A DNA stretch of 64,000 nt from Flavobacterium branchiicola (GCF_018383905.1 NZ_JAGYWA010000006.1:62001-126000), one strand, 5' to 3'. Positions 54,209 through 63,458 are shown, numbered from the stretch's first letter. Translations and numbers: made by a program. Notes: a model not told the origin generated them from the letters alone.

Positions 54209-55144
54209 ATGAGACAAACAACAAATGCAATTGTAATGATTCGGCCTGTTGCTTTCAGAATGAATGAACAGACAGCTGTAAATAATTATTATCAAAAAGT
54301 TTTAGATGGTTTATTGCCAAGTACAGTAAATGCAAAAGCACAACAGGAATTCGATGTTTTTGTAGAAAAACTTAGAACGGTTGGGGTTGATGTTACTGTA
54401 ATCGAGGATAATTTGGAAACAGATACACCAGATAGTATATTTCCAAATAACTGGGTTTCTTTTCATGAAAATGGAGATGTAGCACTTTATCCTATGTTTG
54501 CTGAAAATCGTCGTCAGGAACGTCGCGAAGATATTTTGGATACTTTGGAAGAAAAAGGTTTTGAGATTTCAAATATAATGGATTATACATCAGCAGAAGA
54601 TGATGGGTATTTTCTTGAAGGAACTGGAAGCTTGCTTTTAGACAGAGAAAATGCAAAAGCATATTGTGCATTGTCTCCTCGTGCAGATGAAGAACTATTT
54701 ATTGAGTTTTGTGAAGATTTTGATTATGCTCCAGTAATATTTGAGGCTTTCCAAACGGTGAATGGTGAACGCAAGTTAATTTATCATACAAATGTTATGA
54801 TGTGCCTAGGTGAAACTTTTGCGGTTATCTGTGCAGATTGTATAGATGATAAAAAAGAACGTAAAATGGTTTTGGAAAATTTAAAAGATGATAAGAAAGA
54901 AGTTATTCTGATAAGTGAAGATCAGGTAAATAATTTTGCTGGTAATATGCTGGAAGTTCGAGGAACTAATGATAAGAGATATATCGTTATGAGTGCTTCA
55001 GCTCATCAAAGTCTGACTGCGAAACAAATTGAACAGTTAGAAAAACATGCAGAAATTTTGAGTTCAAGTTTAGATACTATCGAAGCTTGCGGCGGTGGTA
55101 GTGCAAGATGTATGATGGCAGAGGTTTTTTTACCAAGGAGCTAA
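54209..55144 (+). CDS. ctlX: CtlX-type citrulline utilisation hydrolase (pentein fold)
   Basis: This 311-residue protein starts with the CtlX-like segment TNAIVMIRPVAFRMNEQT. Its pentein active-site parts are FPNNWVSFHENG, the EGTGSLLLDR loop, His in IYHTNVMMCLGE and Cys301 in ACGGGSARCMMAE. CtlX proteins are needed for growth on citrulline as a nitrogen source in Francisella. It follows the first pentein gene by 60 bp and is followed by a terminator. Confidence 0.85.
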   Translation: MRQTTNAIVMIRPVAFRMNEQTAVNNYYQKVLDGLLPSTVNAKAQQEFDVFVEKLRTVGVDVTVIEDNLETDTPDSIFPNNWVSFHENGDVALYPMFAENRRQERREDILDTLEEKGFEISNIMDYTSAEDDGYFLEGTGSLLLDRENAKAYCALSPRADEELFIEFCEDFDYAPVIFEAFQTVNGERKLIYHTNVMMCLGETFAVICADCIDDKKERKMVLENLKDDKKEVILISEDQVNNFAGNMLEVRGTNDKRYIVMSASAHQSLTAKQIEQLEKHAEILSSSLDTIEACGGGSARCMMAEVFLPRS

Positions 55145-55163
55145 GTCAAGAAATTTTAAAAAT

Positions 55164-55207
55164 AAAAGGGATAAAGTTACAATGTAATTTTATCCCTTTT
55201 ATTTTTT
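55164..55207. terminator. Terminator shared by ctlX and the convergent marC-like gene
   Basis: A 12-bp stem AAAAGGGATAAA (55164-55175) / TTTATCCCTTTT (55189-55200) is flanked by A and T runs on both sides. It lies between convergent genes and probably works in both directions. Confidence 0.85.
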
Positions 55208-55224
55208 ACTAATAACTATTAGTA

Positions 55225-55851
55225 TTAAAAATTTCCTTTTATAATATTTACAATTGCACTTACTATATATTGAATTCCAATAGAAATAACTATGAAACCA
55301 ACTATCCTGGAAATTGCCACAATTCCGGATGCTCCTAATATTCGTGCTAAATAATGAGCGCTTTTTAAGATGGCAAAAATAGCTACGGCAATTGCAAAAA
55401 TGGCTAAGCTTGAAATCGCAATTTCTTCCATTTGATGATGTTCTTGGTAGAAAGCAATCAATAAAGAAATTGATCCAGGGCCAGCCAACATTGGAATCGC
55501 TAATGGAGTTAATGCGATATCATTTCTTTGTTGAGCTTCATTTTCTATCTTTTTATTAATTCCTCGTTTTTTATTGAATTTACCAGATAATAAAGAAAAT
55601 CCGGAATTTACAATTACAATTCCGCCGGCAATTCGCAGGGCATCAATGCTTATTCCGAAAAAAGTTAAAACATATTGTCCTATAAAAAAGGAGACTATTA
55701 AAATGATGAAAACATTTATGGCTGTCCAAAGTGAAATTCTTGAACGTTCCTTTTGAGAATCATGTTGCGTTAGTCCAACAAAAATTGGAACAGTGCCTAT
55801 TGGGTTTAAAACAGAAAAAAGTGCGGCAAATAAATAAATGAATAAATCCAT
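55225..55851 (-). CDS. MarC family membrane protein
   Basis: This 208-residue protein has six hydrophobic segments. The start (MDLFIYLFAALFSVLNPIGTVPIFVGLT) and TPLAIPMLAGPGSISLLIAF are MarC/UPF0056 signatures. Function is not established; an earlier link to multiple antibiotic resistance was withdrawn. It is a single gene, convergent with ctlX. Confidence 0.93.
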   Translation of the reverse strand: MDLFIYLFAALFSVLNPIGTVPIFVGLTQHDSQKERSRISLWTAINVFIILIVSFFIGQYVLTFFGISIDALRIAGGIVIVNSGFSLLSGKFNKKRGINKKIENEAQQRNDIALTPLAIPMLAGPGSISLLIAFYQEHHQMEEIAISSLAIFAIAVAIFAILKSAHYLARILGASGIVAISRIVGFIVISIGIQYIVSAIVNIIKGNF

Positions 55852-55978
55852 ATTGTTTTGGTTAGTAAAGTAAAAATAATCAAATTTTAGTACTTCAGAA
55901 CATATTGGTATTAAGTTATTATCTTTTTTTGCTAGTAATTCTAAATCAATATCATAGAGTTTGCTCGGACTTTTTCAT

Positions 55979-55986
55979 TACTTTTG
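55979..55986 (+). promoter_or_regulatory. -7 promoter box of the CoA-binding protein gene
   Basis: TACTTTTG matches TAnnTTTG, 17 bp before the ATG at 56004. A TTTG occurs 15 bp upstream (55960-55963), closer than the usual 17-23 bp, so the -33 is uncertain. Confidence 0.5.
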
Positions 55987-56003
55987 CGCTAGATATTGAA
56001 AAA

Positions 56004-56369
56004 ATGAAAAACAAAAAAACTTTAGTTCTTGGTGCTACCACAAAGCCAGAACGTTACGCTTTCAGAGCAATTAATATGTTAGTTCAAAAAGGGCATACAG
56101 TTTTGGCAATCGGTCAGAATAGTGGTGAAGTTGCAGGTGTAAAAATTCATACTAAAGCTATACCTGTTAAAAATATAGATACTGTTACATTGTATTTAAA
56201 TCCTGCTCGTCAGCGAGATTACTATAATTATATTATTGAAGCACAACCTAAAAGAGTTGTTTTTAATCCGGGGACTGAAAATCCGGAATTGTATCAATTA
56301 TTAGAACTAAATAATATTAAAGCCGAAGTTGCTTGTACATTGGTTTTATTGGCTACAAATCAGTATTAG
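56004..56369 (+). CDS. CoA-binding domain protein
   Basis: From the ATG at 56004 this gives 121 residues (MKNKKTLVLGATTKPERYAF) of the CoA_binding_2 Rossmann family. The NPGTENPEL and VACTLVLLATNQY segments are typical. An in-frame extension to 55905 covers the promoter box and is rejected. Small proteins of this family bind CoA in structures, but their role is unknown. Confidence 0.88.
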   Translation: MKNKKTLVLGATTKPERYAFRAINMLVQKGHTVLAIGQNSGEVAGVKIHTKAIPVKNIDTVTLYLNPARQRDYYNYIIEAQPKRVVFNPGTENPELYQLLELNNIKAEVACTLVLLATNQY

Positions 56370-56515
56370 TTTTTTAGATATATTTCACTCCATTGAATTA
56401 TTTAATTTGAAAGAATCGTATTGCATAAATATGAGGATTCTTGGCTAATATGATTTCTATTATAAACAAGCATTGAATTTACTTGTCTCTAAGATGGCTG
56501 AACCATTAAAAGTGT

Positions 56516-56523
56516 TATTTTTG
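56516..56523 (+). promoter_or_regulatory. -7 promoter box abutting recR
   Basis: TATTTTTG matches TAnnTTTG and ends 5 bp before the recR ATG at 56529. No clear -33 TTTG. Confidence 0.45.
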
Positions 56524-56528
56524 TTGCC

Positions 56529-57149
56529 ATGGAATTTTCATCAAAATTAATAGAGAAAGCAGTCAATGAAATGTCGCAGTTGCCTGGAATTGGGAAGCGT
56601 ACGGCATTGCGACTGGTTCTTCATTTGCTTAAACAACCAAAAGAACAAACCGGTTTTTTGTCTCAGGCATTATTAAATATGCGTGAGAATATTAAATTTT
56701 GTGAAAGTTGTCATAATATTTCAGATACCAAAATGTGTGAGATCTGCGCCAATGAAGGAAGAAATCATCAGACAATATGTGTGGTTGAGGATATTCGGGA
56801 TGTTATGGCTATTGAAAATACTGGACAATATAAGGGGATATATCATGTTTTAGGGGGTAAAATTTCGCCTATTGAAGGTGTAGGTCCAAGTCAGTTGAAT
56901 ATTTCAAGTTTGGTTGGAAAAGTCAAATCTGGAAAAGTAGTCGAAATTATTTTTGCTCTTAGCTCAACAATGGAAGGAGACACGACAAACTTTTATATTT
57001 ACAAACAAATTGCCGAGTCGGAAATTGTAATTTCTACAATTGCAAGAGGAATATCTGTAGGAGATGAGCTGGAATATGCTGATGAAGTAACTCTTGGCAG
57101 AAGTATTATACATAGAGTTCCATTTGAAAAAACATTCAAAAATAATTAA
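56529..57149 (+). CDS. recR: Recombination protein RecR
   Basis: This 206-residue protein has the helix-hairpin-helix (LPGIGKRTALRLVLHLL), a four-cysteine zinc finger at Cys58, Cys61, Cys70 and Cys73, and a TOPRIM domain (ICVVEDIRDVMAIENTGQY). RecR acts with RecF/RecO in loading RecA at gaps. The start MEFSSKLIEKAV is the expected one, so the promoter box 5 bp upstream implies a leaderless or very short-leader mRNA. Confidence 0.97.
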   Translation: MEFSSKLIEKAVNEMSQLPGIGKRTALRLVLHLLKQPKEQTGFLSQALLNMRENIKFCESCHNISDTKMCEICANEGRNHQTICVVEDIRDVMAIENTGQYKGIYHVLGGKISPIEGVGPSQLNISSLVGKVKSGKVVEIIFALSSTMEGDTTNFYIYKQIAESEIVISTIARGISVGDELEYADEVTLGRSIIHRVPFEKTFKNN

Positions 57150-57196
57150 CTAAAACCCCAATAAAATATAGATTTTTTAAAGATTAAAGGAAAAAC

Positions 57197-57204
57197 TATA
57201 TTTG
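57197..57204 (+). promoter_or_regulatory. -7 promoter box of the polysaccharide locus
   Basis: TATATTTG matches TAnnTTTG, 17 bp before the ATG at 57222. The -33 area is T-rich with no TTTG. Confidence 0.5.
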
Positions 57205-57221
57205 CCGATAAAATTGAAATA

Positions 57222-58016
57222 ATGACAAAAAAAAGCATTTATATTCTACTATTAATTAGCTCATTTTTTACCTCATGTATTCCCATTAAAGATTTGGTAT
57301 ACTTACAGGATAAGAATTCAACAGGAGAGCAAAATACAGTTGCAGCAGTAGAGTCTAAACCGTATAGATTGCAGGTTAATGATGTTTTAAGCGTTAATAT
57401 AAAAGCAATAGATCCTAAGCTGGTATCTATTTTCAGCAAAACAGAAAGTGCCACATCAGCAACAGGTAGATCTGAGGCTGCCCTATACTTTGACGGATTT
57501 ACAGTAGATGATCATGGGAATATCAGAATGCCAATTTTAGGTGAGATAAACGTTATTGGTTATACTCTTGAAGAAGTGAGAGGTATGATTGAGAAAAAAC
57601 TGCTTGAAGAATACTTTAAGAGTGAAGCAAATATTTTTGTTACGGTTAAATTAGCAGGTTTTAGATATACTATAAATGGAGAAGTTGGTAATACAGGTAC
57701 TAAAACATTGTTTCAGGAACATGTAAATATTATGGAGGCGATTGCTAATTCGGGAGATATTACTACAGTTGGAAATAGGAAAGCTGTGACGGTGATACGA
57801 CAAACTCCTACAGGAGTGCAAATGCATGAAATAGATCTGACAGATGCTAACGTAATGAAATCACCTTATTATTATTTACAGCCAAATGATTATATTTATG
57901 TGAAACCATTAAGGCAAAAAACTTGGGGAACAGGTCAGACTGGTATACAGTCTATAGGCACAATAATTACATTGTTATCTCTTGCGACAACTGTTTATCT
58001 AATTATCAAAAATTAA
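57222..58016 (+). CDS. Wza-like polysaccharide export lipoprotein
   Basis: This 264-residue lipoprotein has lipobox FFTSC (Cys19), a Poly_export domain (PYRLQVNDVLSVNIKAID) and an SLBB-like repeat (RYTINGEVGNTGTKTLFQEH). A C-terminal hydrophobic segment (SIGTIITLLSLATTVYLIIKN) ends the protein, as in Bacteroidetes Wza homologues. It forms the outer-membrane part of the capsule/exopolysaccharide export channel with the following Wzc-like kinase. First gene of the locus. Confidence 0.93.
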   Translation: MTKKSIYILLLISSFFTSCIPIKDLVYLQDKNSTGEQNTVAAVESKPYRLQVNDVLSVNIKAIDPKLVSIFSKTESATSATGRSEAALYFDGFTVDDHGNIRMPILGEINVIGYTLEEVRGMIEKKLLEEYFKSEANIFVTVKLAGFRYTINGEVGNTGTKTLFQEHVNIMEAIANSGDITTVGNRKAVTVIRQTPTGVQMHEIDLTDANVMKSPYYYLQPNDYIYVKPLRQKTWGTGQTGIQSIGTIITLLSLATTVYLIIKN

Positions 58017-58031
58017 AGCTAAGATATAAAG

Positions 58032-60473
58032 ATGTTAGATATAAAAGATTTTTCCATTTTTGAAAATCATTCCAATTTTGATTTTAAAGGGTTCTTACTA
58101 AAAATTGCCAGTTATTGGAAATGGTTTTTAGTTAGTTTAATTATTGCATTTGTTATTGCATATCAGGTTAACGTTCGTAAAGAGAAAATTTATGGAATGG
58201 AAACTGTTATTTCTATTAAAGAAGAAAGCAATCCTTTTTTTACTTCTAATACAAGTTTGGTTTTTAATTGGGGCGGAATCTCTGATCAAGTGACAGGTAT
58301 TTCTACAATACTACAATCCAGATCTCATAATGAACAAGTAGTTAATAAGTTGCAGTATTATATTGATTATCTCACTCAAGGAAAATACAATTTAGTAGAT
58401 TCTTACGGTGCTGTTCCGTTTTATGTTAATATAGATAAGACGAAAGGACAATTAGCAAATACCTTAATTAAAATTAAATTTTTAAGTCCAGACGAGTATG
58501 AAATTCGTATACCGTTTGAAAGTAATTCAGTATCAATAGTAAATTATTCTGAAAATACTTATTCTAGTACGGCGGTTCAGCCAGTAGAATACATTAAAAG
58601 ATTTAAAGTTGGCCAACAAGTTTCTATACCTTTTTTAAATTGGAAATTGGAAATAAAAGAAAATCCCGGGTTCTATGTTGGGAATGAATATTTTGTTCAA
58701 TTTAATGATTTTGACGGTACTGTTTCTCGTTACAAAGGAATAAGTATTGATGCTGATGACAAAGGAGGTTCTATTTTAACTTTGGGAATGCACGGGACTA
58801 ATAAAGCAAGGTTGGTTGAATATTTGAATTCGACAGTTAAAATGTTAATCAAAATTCAGTTAGATGGAAAAAATCAATTTGCCAATAATACCATAAGATT
58901 TATAGATAGTACCCTTGTTGCAATGGAATCGCAATTAAAGCAGACTGGAAATGAACTTAAAACTTTTAGAAAAGATAAAAATATCTATGAAATTGAAGGA
59001 GGAGGAGCAAAGGTTTCTGATAAGATAATGGATTTTGATCTTCAAAAGGATCAGGTTACAAGGAAAATCACATATTATAATTCTTTAAAAGCTTATCTGA
59101 GCAATAGTGTTGATTATTCGCGCTTACCAGCACCATCTGTTGCGGGAATTGAAGATCCAAATATAGTGGCTAATGTGTCAAAGCTTATTGAGCTTTCTGC
59201 ACAAAGATCAGAAATGAGTTATGCTGTTAAAAGTGAGAAAATTTTCAAAGATTTCGATAGCCAAATGCAAGCAGTAAAGAGCGTTTTGTTGGAAAATATT
59301 GCTTCAGCAAAATCTTCCTTATTGTATGATTTGTCATTGGTAAATGCTAAAATTGGAGAGGCTGAAAGTACAGTTAGAAGATTGCCGGAAGAACAACAGG
59401 AATTATTGAAAATCAAGCGAAAATATGATCTAAATGATAATATTTATACAGAGTTTCTTCAAAAACGTAATGAAGCCGAAATTGTTAAAGCGTCGAATTT
59501 ATCAGATATTCATTTTATTGATCCTGCAAAAGATATTGGCGGGGGCTTAATTGGTCCCAAAACTTCGGTTAATTACATACTGGCATTGTTTTTAGGCATA
59601 CTGATTCCTCTATTAGTTGTTTTTGGAATTTTCTTTATCAATAATTCAGTTCAAAATGCTGATGATATTAGTAAAGTAAGTCAGATACCATTAATCGGAG
59701 TCATTGGAGTTAATAAGGATGCTAAAAGCTTAGCGGTTTTTGATAAACCAAAATCAGCGTTGTCAGAAGCTTTTAGAGGAATACGCTCATCTTTACAATT
59801 TCTGTATAAAAAACAGCAGGTTAATGGTACAAAAACGTTAATGATTACTTCGTCTATAAGTGGAGAAGGTAAAACATTTTGCTCTATTAATATTGCAACA
59901 GTTTTTGCTCTGAGTGAAAAGAAAACTGTGATTGTTGGATTGGATTTGAGAAAACCCAGATTAGCTGATGAGTTTGGCTTAACTACTCAAACTGGAGTTG
60001 TAAATTATTTAATTAAGCAAAATAGTTTATCAGAAATTATAAGCTCAACAAAAGTGCCAAATTTAGATGTTATTCTTTCCGGGCCAATACCGCCAAATCC
60101 TTCAGAATTAATTTTGAGTGACGCGATGAAAGAATTAATTGATGAATTAAAGCAAAAGTACGATTATATTATTTTAGATACCCCGCCAGTAGGTTTAGTG
60201 TCTGATGCTTTAGAGTTGGCACAATATGCAGATGTTACCTTGTATATTGTTAGACAAAACTATACTAAAAAAGATATGATTACGTTGTTGAACACAAGAA
60301 TCAAAAGGGGGGAATTAAATAATGCTAGTATAGTTTTGAATGGGTATGAGAATAAAGCAAAATACGGATCTGGCTACGGTTATGGTTATGGAGCTTATTC
60401 AAACGGGTATCATGATGAAGTAGAGAAATCAAGTTTTGTAAAAACTATTTATAAAAGATTATTAAAAAAATAA
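58032..60473 (+). CDS. Wzc-like polysaccharide copolymerase and tyrosine autokinase
   Basis: This 813-residue inner-membrane protein has two membrane segments (about 32-51 and 515-540) enclosing a Wzz-like periplasmic domain with coiled coil. A cytoplasmic BY-kinase follows: Walker A GEGKT at residues 611-615, Walker A' VGLDLRKPR and Walker B YIILDTPP. The tail has six tyrosines from 778 to 793 in a Gly/Tyr run, the usual autophosphorylation cluster. It controls chain length and export of the polysaccharide together with Wza. It follows the exporter gene by 15 bp. Confidence 0.95.
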   Translation: MLDIKDFSIFENHSNFDFKGFLLKIASYWKWFLVSLIIAFVIAYQVNVRKEKIYGMETVISIKEESNPFFTSNTSLVFNWGGISDQVTGISTILQSRSHNEQVVNKLQYYIDYLTQGKYNLVDSYGAVPFYVNIDKTKGQLANTLIKIKFLSPDEYEIRIPFESNSVSIVNYSENTYSSTAVQPVEYIKRFKVGQQVSIPFLNWKLEIKENPGFYVGNEYFVQFNDFDGTVSRYKGISIDADDKGGSILTLGMHGTNKARLVEYLNSTVKMLIKIQLDGKNQFANNTIRFIDSTLVAMESQLKQTGNELKTFRKDKNIYEIEGGGAKVSDKIMDFDLQKDQVTRKITYYNSLKAYLSNSVDYSRLPAPSVAGIEDPNIVANVSKLIELSAQRSEMSYAVKSEKIFKDFDSQMQAVKSVLLENIASAKSSLLYDLSLVNAKIGEAESTVRRLPEEQQELLKIKRKYDLNDNIYTEFLQKRNEAEIVKASNLSDIHFIDPAKDIGGGLIGPKTSVNYILALFLGILIPLLVVFGIFFINNSVQNADDISKVSQIPLIGVIGVNKDAKSLAVFDKPKSALSEAFRGIRSSLQFLYKKQQVNGTKTLMITSSISGEGKTFCSINIATVFALSEKKTVIVGLDLRKPRLADEFGLTTQTGVVNYLIKQNSLSEIISSTKVPNLDVILSGPIPPNPSELILSDAMKELIDELKQKYDYIILDTPPVGLVSDALELAQYADVTLYIVRQNYTKKDMITLLNTRIKRGELNNASIVLNGYENKAKYGSGYGYGYGAYSNGYHDEVEKSSFVKTIYKRLLKK

Positions 60474-60479
60474 TTTCAG

Positions 60480-61463
60480 ATGCAAACATTTACTCGAAAT
60501 ACTATTTTAATAACAGGAGGAGCAGGATTTATAGGTTCGAATTTATGTGAATATTTTTTAGATAAAGGCCATAAAGTTATCTGTCTGGATAATTTCTCGA
60601 CAGGTTATCATGAAAATTTAAAAGATTTTTTAGAGAATCCAAATTTTAAATTAATCGAGGGAGATATACGAAGTTTGGAAGACTGTAAATTAGCGGTTGA
60701 AGGAGTTGATTATGTTCTGCATCAGGCTGCATTAGGTTCTGTTCCAAGATCTATAAATGATCCGATTACTACTAATGATGTAAATGTTTCTGGTTTTTTA
60801 AATATGCTGATGGCTTCACGTGATGCGAGAATAAAAAGATTTATATATGCAGCAAGTTCTTCTACGTATGGAGATTCTGAAGGGTTGCCAAAAGTAGAAG
60901 ATGTGATTGGGAAACCATTGTCTCCATATGCTATCACAAAATATGTAAACGAATTATATGCAGAGATTTTTGGAAAAACGTATGGTTTTGAAACTATTGG
61001 ATTACGCTATTTTAATGTTTTTGGGAGAAAACAAAACCCTAATGGGGCTTATGCAGCAGTAATTCCAAAATTTGTTACACAATTAATGAATTATGAAAGT
61101 CCGGTAATAAATGGAGACGGGAATTATTCCAGAGATTTTACCTATATAGACAATGTGATTCAGATGAATGAATTGGCAATGAAATGTCAAAAGCCAGAAG
61201 CAGTCAATACAGTTTATAATACTGCTTTTGGAGATCGTAATACTTTGAATGATTTGGTTCAATATCTTAAAGAATATTTGTCTGAATATGATTCAAAAAT
61301 TGCAGATGTGCCGATTATTCATGGTGATAATAGAATTGGAGATATTCCTCATTCTTTAGCAAGTATTGATAAGGCGAAAAAAATATTAGATTACAATCCG
61401 AAATACTCTTTGAAAGAAGGGTTAAGAGAGGCTGTAAATTGGTATTGGGATAATTTAAAATAA
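60480..61463 (+). CDS. WbpP/TviC-type UDP-GlcNAc 4-epimerase
   Basis: This 327-residue short-chain dehydrogenase-like epimerase has NAD-binding GGAGFIGS and the Tyr150-x3-Lys154 catalytic pair in SPYAITKY. The stretches AALGSVPRSINDP, ASSSTYGDSEGLPKVED and RYFNVFGRKQNPNGAYAAVIPK match WbpP and TviC, which interconvert UDP-GlcNAc and UDP-GalNAc. The next-but-two gene encodes a WbpO/TviB-type dehydrogenase, the usual partner that makes UDP-GalNAcA. It lies 6 bp after the kinase gene. Confidence 0.92.
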   Translation: MQTFTRNTILITGGAGFIGSNLCEYFLDKGHKVICLDNFSTGYHENLKDFLENPNFKLIEGDIRSLEDCKLAVEGVDYVLHQAALGSVPRSINDPITTNDVNVSGFLNMLMASRDARIKRFIYAASSSTYGDSEGLPKVEDVIGKPLSPYAITKYVNELYAEIFGKTYGFETIGLRYFNVFGRKQNPNGAYAAVIPKFVTQLMNYESPVINGDGNYSRDFTYIDNVIQMNELAMKCQKPEAVNTVYNTAFGDRNTLNDLVQYLKEYLSEYDSKIADVPIIHGDNRIGDIPHSLASIDKAKKILDYNPKYSLKEGLREAVNWYWDNLK

Positions 61464-61490
61464 AGTATAGATTACATAATATAAAGTTAA

Positions 61491-62882
61491 ATGGAAATTA
61501 CAAAAATTTGTTGCATTGGTGCAGGTTATGTTGGAGGTCCAACTATGGCAGTAATTGCTCAAAAATGTCCAAATATTCAAGTTACAGTTGTTGATTTGAA
61601 CGAACAAAGAATTAAAGATTGGAATGATCCAAATACAGATAATATTCCAATTTATGAGCCAGGACTTGCAGAAATAGTCGCTGAAGCAAGAGGTAGAAAT
61701 CTTTTCTTTTCTACAGAAGTTGAAAAAGCAATTGATGAAGCTCAGGTGATTTTTATATCTGTAAATACGCCAACTAAAACCTATGGTAAAGGAAAAGGAA
61801 TGGCTGCAGATCTAAAGTATATTGAATTATGTGCAAGACAGATTGCTAAGGTTGCAAAACAAAATAAAATTGTTGTTGAAAAATCTACTTTGCCAGTTCG
61901 AACTGCTGAAGCTATCAAAAGTATATTAGATAATACAGGAAATGGAGTTCAATTTCAAATTTTATCAAATCCGGAATTCTTGGCAGAAGGCACCGCAGTA
62001 ACTGATTTATTAAATCCTGATCGGATTTTAATTGGAGGTGATACAACGCCAGAAGGACAGGATGCAATAAATGCTTTAGTTAATGTGTATGCAAATTGGG
62101 TAGATAAATCTAAGATTTTAACAACTAATGTTTGGTCATCAGAATTGTCAAAATTAACAGCAAATGCTTTCTTAGCTCAACGAATTTCATCTATAAATGC
62201 AATGTCTGAATTATGTGAAAAGACAGGTGCAGATGTTAATGAAGTAGCAAAAGCAATTGGGATGGATTCACGAATTGGTTCAAAATTTTTAAAAGCATCA
62301 GTTGGTTTTGGTGGATCATGTTTTCAAAAGGATATTCTGAATTTAGTATACATAGCTAAATCATATGGATTAAATGAAGTTGCAGATTATTGGGAGCAGG
62401 TGATTATAATGAACGATCATCAAAAAAGAAGGTTTTCTAATAAAATTGTTCAGACTTTATATAATACAGTTGCCGATAAGAAAATTGCATTTTTAGGATG
62501 GGCTTTCAAAAAAGACACAAATGATACTCGAGAATCTGCTGCTATTTATGTTGCGGATGATTTGATTAATGAACAGGCTAAAATTTCGGTCTATGACCCA
62601 AAAGTTTCGAGAAATAAAATGTTGAGCGATTTGGATTATTTGCAAACGAGGTCTGTTGAAGAAAACAGCAAAGCATTGTCAATATTTGAAGATGCTTATA
62701 AAGCATGCGAAGGAGCTCATGCAATTGCAATTCTGACAGAATGGGATGAGTTTACAACTTACGATTGGCAAAAAATATATGATTCGATGCATAAGCCTGC
62801 GTTCCTTTTTGATGGAAGGAATATTCTGAATGCCAAGGAAGTGGAGTCAATAGGTTTTATATATAAAGGAATAGGTTCTTAG
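61491..62882 (+). CDS. ugd: UDP-glucose 6-dehydrogenase, animal-type
   Basis: This 463-residue enzyme oxidises UDP-glucose to UDP-glucuronate with NAD. It has GAGYVGGPT at the N-terminus, SVNTPTKTYG, SNPEFLAEGTA, and catalytic Cys277 in GFGGSCFQKD. The sequence resembles animal UGDH more than the typical short bacterial Ugd: ICCIGAGYVGGPT, YEPGLAEIV, WSSELSKLTANAFLAQRISS and the length are near those of the human enzyme (Cys276). It lies between the epimerase and upxY. Confidence 0.93.
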   Translation: MEITKICCIGAGYVGGPTMAVIAQKCPNIQVTVVDLNEQRIKDWNDPNTDNIPIYEPGLAEIVAEARGRNLFFSTEVEKAIDEAQVIFISVNTPTKTYGKGKGMAADLKYIELCARQIAKVAKQNKIVVEKSTLPVRTAEAIKSILDNTGNGVQFQILSNPEFLAEGTAVTDLLNPDRILIGGDTTPEGQDAINALVNVYANWVDKSKILTTNVWSSELSKLTANAFLAQRISSINAMSELCEKTGADVNEVAKAIGMDSRIGSKFLKASVGFGGSCFQKDILNLVYIAKSYGLNEVADYWEQVIIMNDHQKRRFSNKIVQTLYNTVADKKIAFLGWAFKKDTNDTRESAAIYVADDLINEQAKISVYDPKVSRNKMLSDLDYLQTRSVEENSKALSIFEDAYKACEGAHAIAILTEWDEFTTYDWQKIYDSMHKPAFLFDGRNILNAKEVESIGFIYKGIGS

Positions 62883-62921
62883 TTGTGATTTTAATGTTTT
62901 GTTTCAATTAAAAGAAAGATT

Positions 62922-63386
62922 ATGAATTGGTACGTAATATACACAAAGCCTAAATGGGAAAAGAAGGTTGCTGAAAAACTAAATCAAGCAGGCATTGAAT
63001 GTTATTGTCCATTAATTACTCAGGTAAAGCAATGGTCAGATCGTAAGAAAAAAATTGAAGTTCCTTTGTTTAATTCTTATGTTTTTGTTCAGTTAAATGA
63101 TACTGATCGTAATAGTGTTTTTGAAGTTGCAGGAGTTATAAGGTATTTGTTTTGGTTAGGGAAACCTGCTATAGTAAAAGATGAAGAAATTAGTATTATT
63201 AAATCTAGCCTGTCATCACCTAATATTAGTGAAGTATCGGTTGCAACAATTCAAGTTGGAGATAAGATAAAATTGGAATCGGGAGTATTTAGTAACCAAG
63301 AGGCAATAGTACAGGAAGTTTCAAAGACACATTATATTCTAATACTAGAATCGTTAGGTTGTGTCTTGAAAATTAAATATAAATAA
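62922..63386 (+). CDS. UpxY-type NusG-like transcription antiterminator
   Basis: This 154-residue NusG paralogue has the NGN domain (NWYVIYTKPKWEKKVAEKLN, VPLFNSYVFVQLND) and a C-terminal KOW domain (VGDKIKLESGVFSNQEAIVQ). UpxY proteins travel with RNA polymerase and let it read through the leader of the cognate capsule operon. Here the gene is the fifth of the locus and not the first. It is followed by a hairpin, a new promoter and a second leader hairpin. Confidence 0.92.
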   Translation: MNWYVIYTKPKWEKKVAEKLNQAGIECYCPLITQVKQWSDRKKKIEVPLFNSYVFVQLNDTDRNSVFEVAGVIRYLFWLGKPAIVKDEEISIIKSSLSSPNISEVSVATIQVGDKIKLESGVFSNQEAIVQEVSKTHYILILESLGCVLKIKYK

Positions 63387-63410
63387 TTCGTTTTAAAGAT
63401 AAAATAAATA

Positions 63411-63458
63411 GGAAACAGGAAATAAAATCTTATTTTTTAGGTTTTATTTCCTGTTTTC
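63411..63458 (+). terminator. Long hairpin after upxY, possible attenuator
   Basis: A 17-bp stem forms from 63411-63427 and 63442-63458 (GGAAACAGGAAATAAAA with its near-exact complement, one G-U pair) around a 14-base loop. The DNA after it is T-rich (TATTGTTATT) without a solid T run, so it may stop transcription weakly or only conditionally. Confidence 0.6.

Noticed and set aside
55905..56003. Extended start of the CoA-binding protein
   Set aside because: The added 33 residues cover the TACTTTTG promoter box and are not part of the CoA-binding fold. The ATG at 56004 starts the fold correctly.
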